A DNA stretch of 9,608 nucleotides, from assembly GCA_913773715.1 (NCBI GenBank), contig CAJYHD010000548.1, positions 1-9,608 on the forward strand. The letters are read 5' to 3'. Made by a program: the position numbers and the translations under genes. The notes under the pieces were generated by a model. It had not been told where the DNA came from. It saw nothing but the letters and a program-made list of their open reading frames with translations, and did no database searches. Shown in pieces: positions 1 to 7,826 of this stretch; the first letter of the stretch is position 1; every line of letters starts with the position of its first letter. The stretch is from an uncultured Sphingobium sp. (GTDB taxonomy: Bacteria > Pseudomonadota > Alphaproteobacteria > Sphingomonadales > Sphingomonadaceae).

Positions 1-957
<957 letters not shown>

Positions 958-970
958 TCGTCTCGGAATC

Positions 971-1010
971 GGTTGGCCGCAAGTTTGTCATTTTTTGCTT
1001 GCGGCCAACC
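971..1010 (+). repeat. Perfect 13-bp inverted repeat (hairpin) between eno and ftsB
   Basis: GGTTGGCCGCAAG at 971-983 is exactly complementary to CTTGCGGCCAACC at 998-1010, with a 14-base loop containing a run of six T. The hairpin begins 13 bases after the eno stop and ends 23 bases before the ftsB start. No T-run follows the stem in either direction, so it is not a canonical intrinsic terminator. It could stabilise the eno 3' end, cause partial termination, or be a processing site. The structure is directly visible; its role is inferred. Confidence 0.75.
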
Positions 1011-1033
1011 TTCGGCTGTGATTCATCTCGTCC

Positions 1034-1345
1034 ATGGCGCACATCGCTAAGCTTCGTCTGCTTCTCCTGTCGGCTCTTGGGCCGGCGATCGCGCTTTTGC
1101 TTCTGCTGTTCTTTGCCGGCTATGTCGTGCTTGGCTCCAACGGGGTGCTGGCCTGGGGCGATTATTCGCGTCAGCTTGGCCAGGCGAAGATTGAGCTGAA
1201 GCGAGTGCAGGAGTCGCGCAACGAACTGCGCAACCGTGTCGATCTGCTCGATCCGCGCCGGGTCGATCCTGACCTGTCCGACGAACTGATTCGGCGGCAA
1301 CTGGGTGTGATCCATCACGACGAGGTCGTCGTTCCGCTGAACTGA
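1034..1345 (+). CDS. ftsB: FtsB/DivIC-family cell division protein (septum formation initiator)
   Basis: This 103-residue protein has the FtsB layout. A short cytoplasmic N-terminus is followed by one membrane helix (about residues 8-34, very Leu-rich). A periplasmic coiled coil follows (about 43-72, containing QAKIELKRVQESRNELRNRV), then the C-terminal segment DPDLSDELIRRQLGVIHHDEVVVPL, which resembles the family's ELARKxLGxxxxxE ending. In the divisome FtsB pairs with FtsL and FtsQ and helps activate septal peptidoglycan synthesis. An in-frame TGA at 1019-1021 rules out a start upstream of the ATG at 1034. No good Shine-Dalgarno is visible, so translation may be weak or depend on the upstream hairpin or on eno. 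An eno-ftsB-pdh order is familiar in alphaproteobacteria. The main alternative label is generic septum formation initiator family protein. Confidence 0.9.
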   Translation: MAHIAKLRLLLLSALGPAIALLLLLFFAGYVVLGSNGVLAWGDYSRQLGQAKIELKRVQESRNELRNRVDLLDPRRVDPDLSDELIRRQLGVIHHDEVVVPLN

Positions 1346-1472
1346 TTTTTTTGGGGGCGTAACCTTCTTTCGCCTGACGGCTGCTCCGAGTAATTTTGCT
1401 TCACGTGTCCCGCGTGGCTCCATTTACCGCTACGGCCAGCAATATCAAATTACAGGAAGAGCCGTAGGTTTT

Positions 1473-1511
1473 GCCCGGATTTCGGGCGTGTGCGGTTGCA
1501 ATATATGCAAC
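1473..1511 (+). promoter_or_regulatory. Two small consecutive hairpins in the pdhA leader
   Basis: The 220-base gap between ftsB and pdhA holds two adjacent stems. The first is GCCCG (1473-1477) with CGGGC (1483-1487). The second is GTTGCA (1495-1500) with TGCAAC (1506-1511). A looser pair, CTACGGC (1430-1436) with GCCGTAG (1461-1467), lies just upstream. The pdhA promoter presumably lies in 1346-1470, but I see no convincing -35/-10 pair. The stems are real sequence symmetries; a regulatory role is conjecture. Confidence 0.3.
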
Positions 1512-1550
1512 GGGGCGGCTATATCGGCCTTCCTTCCATCCTACCCACGC

Positions 1551-1557
1551 AAAAGGA
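1551..1557 (+). promoter_or_regulatory. Ribosome binding site of pdhA, fixing a TTG start
   Basis: AAAAGGA lies eight bases before the TTG at 1566-1568. It is the only strong Shine-Dalgarno in the leader and is the main reason to start pdhA at this rare codon rather than at the GTG at 1488, in the same frame. Confidence 0.7.
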
Positions 1558-1565
1558 TAAGAGCC

Positions 1566-2642
1566 TTGGCGAAACCAACGACGCCGCGTCCTTCACGCGC
1601 AAAGGCAAAGGCGGCTGCACCCGCCGCCGGCGCGGACCATAACCGGCCTCGCCCCGAAACTCCGACCGATTACAAGGCCAGCAAGGAAGAGTTGCTGGAG
1701 TTCTATCGGCAGATGGTTCTCATCCGCCGCTTCGAGGAAAAGGCGGGGCAGTTGTACGGTCTCGGCCTCATCGGCGGCTTCTGCCACCTCTACATCGGTC
1801 AGGAAGCAGTCGCGGTCGGCATCCAGTCGGCGCTGAAGCCCGGCAAGGACAGCGTCATCACCGGCTATCGCGATCATGGCCACATGCTCGCCTATGGTAT
1901 CGATCCTCGCGTCATCATGGCGGAACTGACCGGTCGTGAAGCGGGTATTTCGCGCGGCAAGGGCGGTTCGATGCACATGTTCAGCGTCGAACATAAATTC
2001 TACGGCGGCCACGGCATCGTCGGCGCGCAGGTATCGCTCGGCGCAGGTCTTGGTTTTGCCCACAAGTATAACGGGGATGGCGGCGTCTGCGTCGCGTACT
2101 TCGGCGACGGCGCTGCCAATCAAGGCCAGGTCTATGAATCCTTCAACATGGCCGAGCTTTGGAAGCTCCCGATCATCTTCGTGATCGAAAACAACCAATA
2201 TGCCATGGGCACGAGCGTCAATCGCGCTTCGTCGGAAGACCAGCTTTACCGCCGTGGCGAAAGCTTCCGCATCCCCGGCCTTCAGGTCGATGGCATGGAC
2301 GTCCTCGCCGTCCGCGGCGCGACCGAGGAAGCGCTCAAGTGGGTGCAGGAGGGCAATGGCCCGATCCTGCTCGAAATGAAGACCTACCGCTATCGTGGCC
2401 ACTCCATGTCCGACCCGGCAAAGTACCGCTCGCGTGAGGAAGTGCAGGCGATGCGTGACAAGTCCGACCCGATCGAGGGCGTGAAGAAATATCTGATCGA
2501 GGCCGGCGTCAACGAAGACGAGATCAAGGTGATCGATCAGGACATCCGCAAGGTCGTCGCCGAAGCGGCCGACTTCGCCGAAACCTCGCCCGAACCGGAA
2601 ATGGCCGAACTCTATACCGACGTGCTGGTGGAGCAATATTAA
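1566..2642 (+). CDS. pdhA: Pyruvate dehydrogenase E1 component, alpha subunit
   Basis: PdhA is the thiamine-diphosphate-binding half of the alpha2beta2 E1 that decarboxylates pyruvate and passes the acetyl group to lipoamide. With a TTG start it has 358 residues. The Ala/Lys/Pro-rich residues 1-35 look like a flexible leader, and the catalytic fold begins near [16 protein letters not shown]. The ThDP/Mg motif runs from GDG (180-182, in [11 protein letters not shown]) to ENN (208-210). YRDHGH (101-106) and the loop [18 protein letters not shown] (275-292) match the active-site and phosphorylation-loop regions of E1-alpha. The frame stays open to a GTG at 1488, but that extension would start with an odd Cys-rich stretch and run through the leader hairpins, so I reject it. 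The TAA stop shares its last A with the pdhB ATG (TAATG), implying coupled translation and 1:1 subunits. Confidence 0.96.
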   Translation: MAKPTTPRPSRAKAKAAAPAAGADHNRPRPETPTDYKASKEELLEFYRQMVLIRRFEEKAGQLYGLGLIGGFCHLYIGQEAVAVGIQSALKPGKDSVITGYRDHGHMLAYGIDPRVIMAELTGREAGISRGKGGSMHMFSVEHKFYGGHGIVGAQVSLGAGLGFAHKYNGDGGVCVAYFGDGAANQGQVYESFNMAELWKLPIIFVIENNQYAMGTSVNRASSEDQLYRRGESFRIPGLQVDGMDVLAVRGATEEALKWVQEGNGPILLEMKTYRYRGHSMSDPAKYRSREEVQAMRDKSDPIEGVKKYLIEAGVNEDEIKVIDQDIRKVVAEAADFAETSPEPEMAELYTDVLVEQY

Positions 2643-4030
2643 TGGGTATCGCAATCAAGATGCCGGCGCTCTCGCCGACGATGGAAGAAGGCACGCTGGC
2701 CAAGTGGCTGGTTAAGGAAGGCGATGAAGTGAAGTCCGGCGACATCCTCGCCGAGATCGAGACCGATAAGGCGACAATGGAATTCGAAGCCGTAGACGAA
2801 GGCAAGATCGGCAAGATCGTGATCGCCGAGGGCACTGAGGGCGTGAAGGTCGGCACCGTGATTGCCGAAATGGCGGGCGAGGGTGGCGAAGCGGCAGCTC
2901 CGACTCCCAAGGCGGAAGAAAGTGCGCCGCCTGCCAAGCCGGAAGCTGCTCCCGATGCGCCGAAGAAGGCGGAAAGCGGCACGTCGAAGCTGGCATCAGA
3001 AGCTAAGGCTATCGTCGCTGACCCCGACCTGCCAGCAGGCACCGAATATGTGAAGATCACCGTGCGTGAGGCTCTTCGCGATGCGATGGCTGAAGAAATG
3101 CGGTCTGATGAACGCGTCTTCGTCATGGGTGAAGAAGTCGCCGAATATCAGGGCGCCTACAAGGTCACACAAGGACTGCTCGATGAATTTGGCGACAAGC
3201 GCGTCATCGATACGCCGATCACCGAATATGGCTTTGCCGGTATCGGCACGGGCGCGGCGATGGGTGGCCTGCGTCCGATCGTCGAATTCATGACGTTCAA
3301 TTTCGCCATGCAGGCGATCGACCACATCATCAACTCGGCGGCCAAGACCAACTATATGTCCGGCGGCCAGATGCGCTGTCCGATCGTGTTCCGCGGTCCC
3401 AACGGTGCTGCGAGCCGCGTCGGCGCGCAGCACAGCCAGAATTATGGTCCCTGGTATGCGTCGGTTCCCGGCCTGATCGTCATCGCGCCCTATGACGCTG
3501 CTGATGCCAAGGGTTTGCTGAAGGCGGCGATCCGCTCGACCGACCCTGTCGTGTTCCTGGAGAACGAGCTTCTTTACGGCCGCACGTTCGAAGTGCCCAA
3601 GGTCGACGATTATGTCCTGCCGATCGGCAAGGCGCGCATCATGCGGCCGGGCAAGGACGTGACGCTGGTCAGCTACTCGATCGGCGTGGGCCTCGCGCTC
3701 GACGCGGCGGAGACGCTGGCTGGCGAGGGCATTGATGCGGAGGTCATCGACCTGCGCACATTGCGTCCGCTTGATACCGACACGGTTCTTGAAAGCCTCA
3801 AGAAGACCAACCGCCTTGTCGTGGTGGAAGAAGGCTGGCCGACCTGCTCGATCGCGTCGGAAATCGCCGCCGTCGTCATGGAAAAGGGCTTCGACGATCT
3901 CGACGCGCCCGTACTGCGCGTCACGAACGAAGACGTGCCGCTGCCCTATGCCGCGAATCTCGAAAAGGCCGCATTGATCGATGCAGCCCGTGTCGTCGCT
4001 GCGGCAAAGAAGGTCTGCTACAAGGACTGA
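2642..4030 (+). CDS. pdhB: Pyruvate dehydrogenase E1 component, beta subunit with N-terminal lipoyl domain
   Basis: This 462-residue E1-beta is longer than the roughly 330-residue basic form because a biotinyl/lipoyl domain (about 1-80) is fused in front. Lys43 in [11 protein letters not shown] is the expected lipoylation site. An Ala/Pro/Lys/Glu-rich swinging linker (about 81-130) follows. The transketolase-like pyrimidine-binding domain (about 137-315) has Glu195 in [10 protein letters not shown], the residue expected to contact ThDP, and His264 in GAQHSQ. The C-terminal transketolase domain contains [11 protein letters not shown] and VVVEEGWP. An E1-beta with its own lipoyl domain is an established alphaproteobacterial arrangement, normally found with E2 and E3. 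No E2 gene follows here; the terminator comes directly after. The ATG overlaps the pdhA stop by one base. Confidence 0.97.
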   Translation: MGIAIKMPALSPTMEEGTLAKWLVKEGDEVKSGDILAEIETDKATMEFEAVDEGKIGKIVIAEGTEGVKVGTVIAEMAGEGGEAAAPTPKAEESAPPAKPEAAPDAPKKAESGTSKLASEAKAIVADPDLPAGTEYVKITVREALRDAMAEEMRSDERVFVMGEEVAEYQGAYKVTQGLLDEFGDKRVIDTPITEYGFAGIGTGAAMGGLRPIVEFMTFNFAMQAIDHIINSAAKTNYMSGGQMRCPIVFRGPNGAASRVGAQHSQNYGPWYASVPGLIVIAPYDAADAKGLLKAAIRSTDPVVFLENELLYGRTFEVPKVDDYVLPIGKARIMRPGKDVTLVSYSIGVGLALDAAETLAGEGIDAEVIDLRTLRPLDTDTVLESLKKTNRLVVVEEGWPTCSIASEIAAVVMEKGFDDLDAPVLRVTNEDVPLPYAANLEKAALIDAARVVAAAKKVCYKD

Positions 4031-4052
4031 TCGGCCATCATTGCCGATATGG

Positions 4053-4087
4053 AAAGGCCCTCTGCCACATCGCAGGGGGCCTTTTTT
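4053..4087 (+). terminator. Strong Rho-independent terminator after pdhB
   Basis: AAAGGCCCTCTGC (4053-4065) pairs with GCAGGGGGCCTTT (4072-4084), with one T-G wobble and a 6-base loop (CACATC). The stem runs into T-tract 4082-4087. It ends the plus-strand pdh transcript. On the minus strand the same stem is followed by only TTTCC, so it may serve weakly as the end of the convergent pseudopilin operon, whose last stop codon is four bases away (4091-4093). A smaller stem (ATCGGC 4030-4035 with GCCGAT 4043-4048) overlaps the pdhB stop. Confidence 0.92.
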
Positions 4088-4090
4088 ATG

Positions 4091-4717
4091 TTAGGCGGAG
4101 TAGGTCGAGCAGGACGACGTCACCGTTCCCGTCGGTACGTTATTATTCCGATCGCGCACCACCATGCTTGACAGGGCCTGCATATTGGGCGTGCCAAGAA
4201 AGCTGCTGCTGATCAGCGGGCGATAGGTGTAGCTGATCTCTACGAAGATGATTTCGGTGTCCACGCTCGCTGAAATCTGCCGATTTGCTGGACCCATGCC
4301 GGTCGCGCCGACCAAGGCTCCGCCGACGCCGTAGGATGAATTCGCGACCTTGGCCCCGGCGCAGCGCTGCCAACGAATCTGCTGGTTGACGACATTGCCC
4401 GACCCATCCAGCACGGGCTGTAAGCTTGAAACGATGATCCGCCCATTATTGCGGAAGTCGATGTTGTCGGTCATCGTCTTCATGCCTTCGAGCGTATCAG
4501 TAATCTGGGTCTCGCTGATGCCGATGCGATAGCGAGAGATATTGTCAGCCGTCTGCGTGGCGAGGTCGGCGAGCTTCTGGCTGGTGTAGGCCATGTTTGC
4601 CGCTTCGGTGCCAGCCATGGTAATGGCGATCATCATCGGCATGGCGAGCGCGAATTCGACCGCTGCAAGACCGCGCCGGTCCCGCTTCAAGCGGTGCAGG
4701 GATGTGCGGATGTTCAT
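4091..4717 (-). CDS. TadE-like pseudopilin, alpha type, module 1
   Basis: This is a 208-residue exported protein. Its 16-residue basic leader ends in RRG, followed by LAAVEFALAMPMMIAITMAG. The Gly16/Leu17 junction, Glu at +5 and Phe at +6 form a prepilin-peptidase (TadV/FppA-type) site, and about 17-40 is the membrane/pilin helix. The periplasmic part has NNGRIIVSSLQ, WQRC (Cys119), TGMGPANRQISA, a beta-rich EISYTYRPLI segment and a near-terminal Cys203. These blocks recur in the alpha-type protein of module 2. By family it should be a minor pseudopilin of a Tad/Flp-type pilus; the exact role is unknown. The ATG at 4717 overlaps the upstream gene's TGA as ATGA. A GTG at 4729 would add four residues but has no better ribosome site. 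It is the last gene of the operon. Confidence 0.88.
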   Translation of the reverse strand: MNIRTSLHRLKRDRRGLAAVEFALAMPMMIAITMAGTEAANMAYTSQKLADLATQTADNISRYRIGISETQITDTLEGMKTMTDNIDFRNNGRIIVSSLQPVLDGSGNVVNQQIRWQRCAGAKVANSSYGVGGALVGATGMGPANRQISASVDTEIIFVEISYTYRPLISSSFLGTPNMQALSSMVVRDRNNNVPTGTVTSSCSTYSA

Positions 4718-5367
4718 GATGTTCTGCACCGTTCGGTCGGAGGAATCTGGCCCCGATAGGGTTGCCGGCGCGCAAGGCTGGACGCCGACAGGCTGACCTG
4801 TTGCGACATGCCGGGGATCAGCCGCCAGATCGGCAGGATGCGATTATAGTTCACCGTCACCGTATATTTGACGAGGTCGTCCGCCCCGCCGATGCCGGTC
4901 TTCCCGTTGACGACGACGTTCCTGGTCCCGTCATTATCGACGTCGAGCCAGCAATCGCTCTTATCCTTGATGCCATCGCCATCGGTATCGACCGGGCCAT
5001 CCAGGATGCCATTGTTGTTGAGATCGACGGTCAGTGGCTCCAGCGTATTGATGTTGGAGAATTGATAAAAGCTGCCCTTCGTGATGGTCGGCGTCACGCC
5101 TGGCGGCAAGATGCGCATCACCTGATCGCGCAGCGCCGTTTCGATTGCGCTGTCGTTGGATGCCGTGTCGTCGGTCAGCACCGTAGTAAGACGCGACGCC
5201 GACTGCACCGCACCCTGCAACGTCGCGCGGACATAGATCTGATAGCCAAGGTCGAACGCGCCGAGCAGCAACAGGCAGAGCGGGATCGAGATCAGCCCGA
5301 ATTCCGGGACCGATACGCCGCGATTATCCCGCCGCAACCTCCGCAGGCGCGAGGCAATGCGGATCAT
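4714..5367 (-). CDS. TadE-like pseudopilin, beta type with calcium-type loops, module 1
   Basis: This 217-residue protein has a basic leader ending in NRG. Gly17/Val18 is the likely prepilin-peptidase site, with Glu22-Phe23 at +5/+6, and the hydrophobic helix spans about 18-42. The exported domain carries three Asp/Asn/Gly loops at 115-150: DLNNNGILDG, DTDGDGIKDKSDC and DVDNDGTRN. They resemble thrombospondin-3/EF-hand-like calcium-binding repeats. They are followed by GGADDLVKYTVTVNYNRILPI, a block shared with the module 2 beta-type protein. Outside the membrane helix the cysteines are Cys139, inside the second loop, and Cys214, near the end. The ATG overlaps the stop of the vWA gene as ATGA, and its own stop overlaps the next start the same way. 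It is probably a minor pseudopilin; calcium binding is inferred from motif spacing only. Confidence 0.88.
   Translation of the reverse strand: MIRIASRLRRLRRDNRGVSVPEFGLISIPLCLLLLGAFDLGYQIYVRATLQGAVQSASRLTTVLTDDTASNDSAIETALRDQVMRILPPGVTPTITKGSFYQFSNINTLEPLTVDLNNNGILDGPVDTDGDGIKDKSDCWLDVDNDGTRNVVVNGKTGIGGADDLVKYTVTVNYNRILPIWRLIPGMSQQVSLSASSLARRQPYRGQIPPTERCRTS
4918..5025 (-). other. Calcium-type DxDxDG loop cluster in beta pseudopilin 1
   Basis: This stretch encodes residues 115-150 of the beta-type pseudopilin. Three consecutive loops each have acidic or Asn residues at alternating positions followed by Gly (D-L-N-N-N-G, D-T-D-G-D-G, D-V-D-N-D-G). The spacing fits calcium coordination of the EF-hand loop or thrombospondin type 3 kind. 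One cysteine (Cys139) sits inside the cluster. Confidence 0.7.
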
Positions 5368-7001
5368 TGCGACAGCCTCAGCGACCCGATCGTCTTGCCG
5401 ATATCGCGGAATGCCGTCTGAAGCCCGGCGGCGTTATCCGCCTTGTAGCCGAAACCGGCACCCGACGAACAGCCAGTCAGCAGCGAACTGAGGCTCGATC
5501 CCGCACCGAAGGAAATAGCGAAAATCTTGGCGTTCATATTCTTGATCGCGCTGCACGTCATCAACATGCGCTGGCTGTGATTGTCGTTGCTCGTGCTGCT
5601 CGACCCGTCGGTCGTGATCCTCCGCCACCAATATTCCTGGCCGTAAGCGCCATAGCCGGTGTTGCCGGTGTCCATCTGTCCGTCCGTCATCAAGATGACG
5701 TAGCGAGACACAGCATAGCCATTGTAGTTTGCTGGATTGTCGCTGGCCCACAGGCCTGTCGGCGAGAGCATACGCGCCGCCCAGAGCAGCCCGAGATCGA
5801 GATAGGTGCCGCCGTTGGCGAGGAAGCCGGTATTCGCGCCGAAATAATTGTTGAAGTCAGTCGCTGTCATCGACTGTAATTCGCTCATCGCCTTGGGGCA
5901 GGCATATTGCGATTGCCCCGTCTGCCCCGGATCGGCTACCGTCCAGCGGCTATCTGTCGAGTCCGGCGTGTCGTCGAACTGAAGATCATAAGCTGTGGCG
6001 GGCAGGTTGTTCGGTATGGAGTGCCCGGAATTTGGCGTAATGGCGTTGCTGGTGCGCTTCTCCTCGACACAACCGTCCCAACTATTCGTCAGCCAATTCT
6101 GACCGTGGGAAACATTGTTTTGATTGCTAGAGCATAGATAGCCATTGCAGTTGTAAATATATTTATAGTTCCCAGTCGTGTTGAACCAGGTAGGCTGGCG
6201 CGAATAGAGCGTGGTGCCGAGGCTACCCTTGCTCATCCCTGCATTAACCATCTGAGAGAAAGGCACGATCGCCCAGCGAACGCGCTTGCGCGTTGCGGAG
6301 GGTGCCGTGTTGAAGTCCGTTTCGATTTTGCCGATTTCCGTCTGTAGTCCGGCAAGAGCGGTCCGTAGGCCTTGCATGCGCGAAACATTGGTCGATCCGC
6401 TCACTTCTTCTTCGACATAAGTGACAGTCTTGCCATTGACGACGGCGGTCCGACCGGACTTGCCGCCATAATTGATCCAGTTGCTGCAATCCGTGTCCGT
6501 TCGTTCCGGCTTGCATGCCATCGAACCGGTCGTATCCAGCACCAGCACGATGTCGATGTTCGAATAATCGTTGCGCGCGCTGCACGTCGTGGAGACGGCG
6601 AGGCTGTTCTTGCCGAACAGCTGCATCACCGCCGTCGGCACGTTGGTGCTGAGCGTCAGCACAATCTGATCCTGTGTCCCGAGCGTGGGCGTGATCGCGA
6701 ACCCGTCTGTCCCCTGATAATTCTGCGGGAAGTTGAAGTTCACATATTTCTGCACTTCACTCGTCACAGAACCGGAGACGGTGCCGCTCGAACCCATCAT
6801 CTTGCGACCAGCCAGCACGCCGGCATCGCACGCCTGCGCCAGCCGGGTCTTTACCAGATAGGCTCGGCTGAGGTCCAGCCCGCCACCGATCATCCCGGCA
6901 AGCGGCACGAGAGATGCGGCCAGGATGGCGAGCGTGTTGCCAGCTTCATTGCGCGCCAGACGGGTAAGGATGCCTGGACGATGTTCTGTGCGATTGTTCA
7001 T
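5364..7001 (-). CDS. TadG-like protein with von Willebrand factor A domain, module 1
   Basis: This 545-residue protein is anchored by an N-terminal Tad-like segment (about 18-50): NEAGNTLAILAASLVPLAG, then GGGLDLSRAYLVKTRLAQACDAGVLAG, typical of TadG/Tad N-termini. A vWA domain follows. Its MIDAS residues are Asp156-x-Thr158-x-Ser160 (DTTGS, a DxTxS variant of DxSxS), Thr399 in GGTYLDLGLLW, and Thr439-Asp440-Gly in ILMTDG. A long insertion (about 165-395) between the first and second MIDAS elements is Asn/Tyr/Trp-rich and holds Cys172, 285, 290, 311 and 368. Cys483 and Cys511 lie in the C-terminal part. Such proteins are anchored in the inner membrane or pilus, with the vWA domain outside, and may mediate adhesion or assembly. 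The ATG at 7001 has only a weak ribosome site (GATAG), and a hairpin lies just upstream. The gene is a clear paralogue of the partial gene at 8443-9608. Confidence 0.9.
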   Translation of the reverse strand: MNNRTEHRPGILTRLARNEAGNTLAILAASLVPLAGMIGGGLDLSRAYLVKTRLAQACDAGVLAGRKMMGSSGTVSGSVTSEVQKYVNFNFPQNYQGTDGFAITPTLGTQDQIVLTLSTNVPTAVMQLFGKNSLAVSTTCSARNDYSNIDIVLVLDTTGSMACKPERTDTDCSNWINYGGKSGRTAVVNGKTVTYVEEEVSGSTNVSRMQGLRTALAGLQTEIGKIETDFNTAPSATRKRVRWAIVPFSQMVNAGMSKGSLGTTLYSRQPTWFNTTGNYKYIYNCNGYLCSSNQNNVSHGQNWLTNSWDGCVEEKRTSNAITPNSGHSIPNNLPATAYDLQFDDTPDSTDSRWTVADPGQTGQSQYACPKAMSELQSMTATDFNNYFGANTGFLANGGTYLDLGLLWAARMLSPTGLWASDNPANYNGYAVSRYVILMTDGQMDTGNTGYGAYGQEYWWRRITTDGSSSTSNDNHSQRMLMTCSAIKNMNAKIFAISFGAGSSLSSLLTGCSSGAGFGYKADNAAGLQTAFRDIGKTIGSLRLSQ

Positions 7002-7006
7002 CTATC

Positions 7007-7050
7007 GAGCGACCATTTTGCTGGTAGGTCGCGCTTGTTGCGCGATCCTA
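7007..7050 (-). promoter_or_regulatory. Leader hairpin with alternative pairing before vWA gene 1
   Basis: In the 117-base gap between the two modules, plus-strand TAGGTCGCGC (7025-7034) pairs with GCGCGA-t-CCTA (7040-7050), ten base pairs with one bulge and a 5-base loop. The same left arm can instead pair six bases (GGTCGC, 7027-7032) with GCGACC (7009-7014), which in the transcript covers the ribosome-binding region of the vWA start at 7001. The two pairings exclude each other. No T-run follows, so it is not an intrinsic terminator. A role in setting translation of module 1 is inferred. Confidence 0.4.
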
Positions 7051-7118
7051 CGCCTTATGGTTGCCCTCATTGCACAGCAGTGGTTAGCACCCGTTCGAGG
7101 AATGTGGTTACCGACGCT

Positions 7119-7826
7119 TTAAGCAGCGGTCGGGCAAGTCGATTTGGCGACATTTTCGCTATTTTGCGGATCGGACAAGTTGCGGCTGTCCCGTACATTG
7201 AAAGCGGTGACGTCACGGATCATCGAGAGAGGAAGTTGTATAAGCGGTATGATGCGTTGATACTGGTAATTGATTTCTACCACCATCACTGCCGTCTTGT
7301 CCGCTGCCGCGACCTGATTATTGGTCGGTCCCATCCCCGTGAAGTTGGTGCCGGTCGCGCCAGTCTTTTCCACGCCATAGGCAGAAGCCTGATTGAGCGC
7401 GCCGAAGCAGCGCTGCCATTGGATCATCTGACCACCGTCGCTGTTGCGCTGGAGGCTCGACAAAATGATCCGGCCGTTACGCCCGAGGTTCAGTTTTCCG
7501 CCTTGCAGATCGGCGCCGATGAAGACGTCGTTGATCTCGGCTTCGCTCACCGGCTGGTCGTTGATGACGGCCTGGCTACCCATGCGCGACGCGTTGTCAG
7601 CAACTTGCCCTGCAATCTCGCCGATGCGCTTCATCGTGATGACGTAGTTCGCCAGTTCGAGGCCCGAAGTCGCCATCAACAGCAACAGGGGGAAGGACAT
7701 GGCGAACTCGACCAGCGCCAGCCCACTGCGATCGCCGGGCAGCACGCGGATCGCGCGCGCTATCCTTCGCCGAGCGCCAAACCGGCAGCGTGGAAAGACG
7801 GCTGATGTCATGGGAGCGGCCTTCAT
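7119..7826 (-). CDS. TadE-like pseudopilin, alpha type, module 2
   Basis: This 235-residue paralogue of the alpha-type protein of module 1 has a long basic leader (35 residues, Arg-rich). Cleavage is expected at SG/LALVEFAMSFPLLLL, between Gly35 and Leu36, with Glu40-Phe41 at +5/+6. The exported domain shows NGRIILSSLQ, IQWQRCFGA (Cys140), TGMGPTNNQVAA, EINYQYQRIIPL and near-terminal Cys231, in the same order as in module 1. I chose the ATG at 7826 because it overlaps the upstream TGA as ATGA and has GGA eight bases before it; an ATG at 7832 would add two residues. It is probably a minor pseudopilin of a Tad-like pilus. Its stop is followed by the 117-base gap before the next module. Confidence 0.88.
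   Translation of the reverse strand: MKAAPMTSAVFPRCRFGARRRIARAIRVLPGDRSGLALVEFAMSFPLLLLMATSGLELANYVITMKRIGEIAGQVADNASRMGSQAVINDQPVSEAEINDVFIGADLQGGKLNLGRNGRIILSSLQRNSDGGQMIQWQRCFGALNQASAYGVEKTGATGTNFTGMGPTNNQVAAADKTAVMVVEINYQYQRIIPLIQLPLSMIRDVTAFNVRDSRNLSDPQNSENVAKSTCPTAA

Noticed and set aside
1317..1352. Stem ACGACG/CGTCGT (1317-1332) and a run of seven T (1346-1352) around the ftsB stop, considered as a terminator
   Set aside because: The stem is short, lies inside the coding region and ends 13 bases before the T-run, and G-rich sequence follows. It does not form a working intrinsic terminator.
1402..1416. CACGTGTCCCGCGTG as a palindromic operator for pdhA
   Set aside because: Only the outer four bases and a few inner positions are symmetric; I know no matching regulator site and the match could be chance.
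1488..1565. Upstream extension of pdhA to a GTG at 1488
   Set aside because: The added residues are Cys-rich and unlike PdhA leaders, and the region contains hairpins and the Shine-Dalgarno of the TTG start.
1593..2654. Minus-strand open frame (353 codons) opposite pdhA
   Set aside because: It is the complement of an unmistakable pdhA; the product has no recognisable domain and the typical shadow-frame composition.
4762..5421. Plus-strand open frame (219 codons) opposite the beta pseudopilin of module 1
   Set aside because: It mirrors the real minus-strand gene, including its Asp-rich loops read backwards, and has no ribosome site or family features.
7081..7118. TGGTTA direct repeats in the gap between modules, considered as an attachment site or regulator site
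   Set aside because: The repeats are only six to seven bases with different flanks, and there is no integrase, tRNA or mobile-element gene nearby.
6372..7805. Long plus-strand open frame (477 codons) opposite the vWA and alpha pseudopilin genes
   Set aside because: It is antisense to two clearly coding, domain-bearing genes, spans the gap between them, and its translation is a His/Arg/Ala-rich composition typical of shadow frames in GC-rich DNA.
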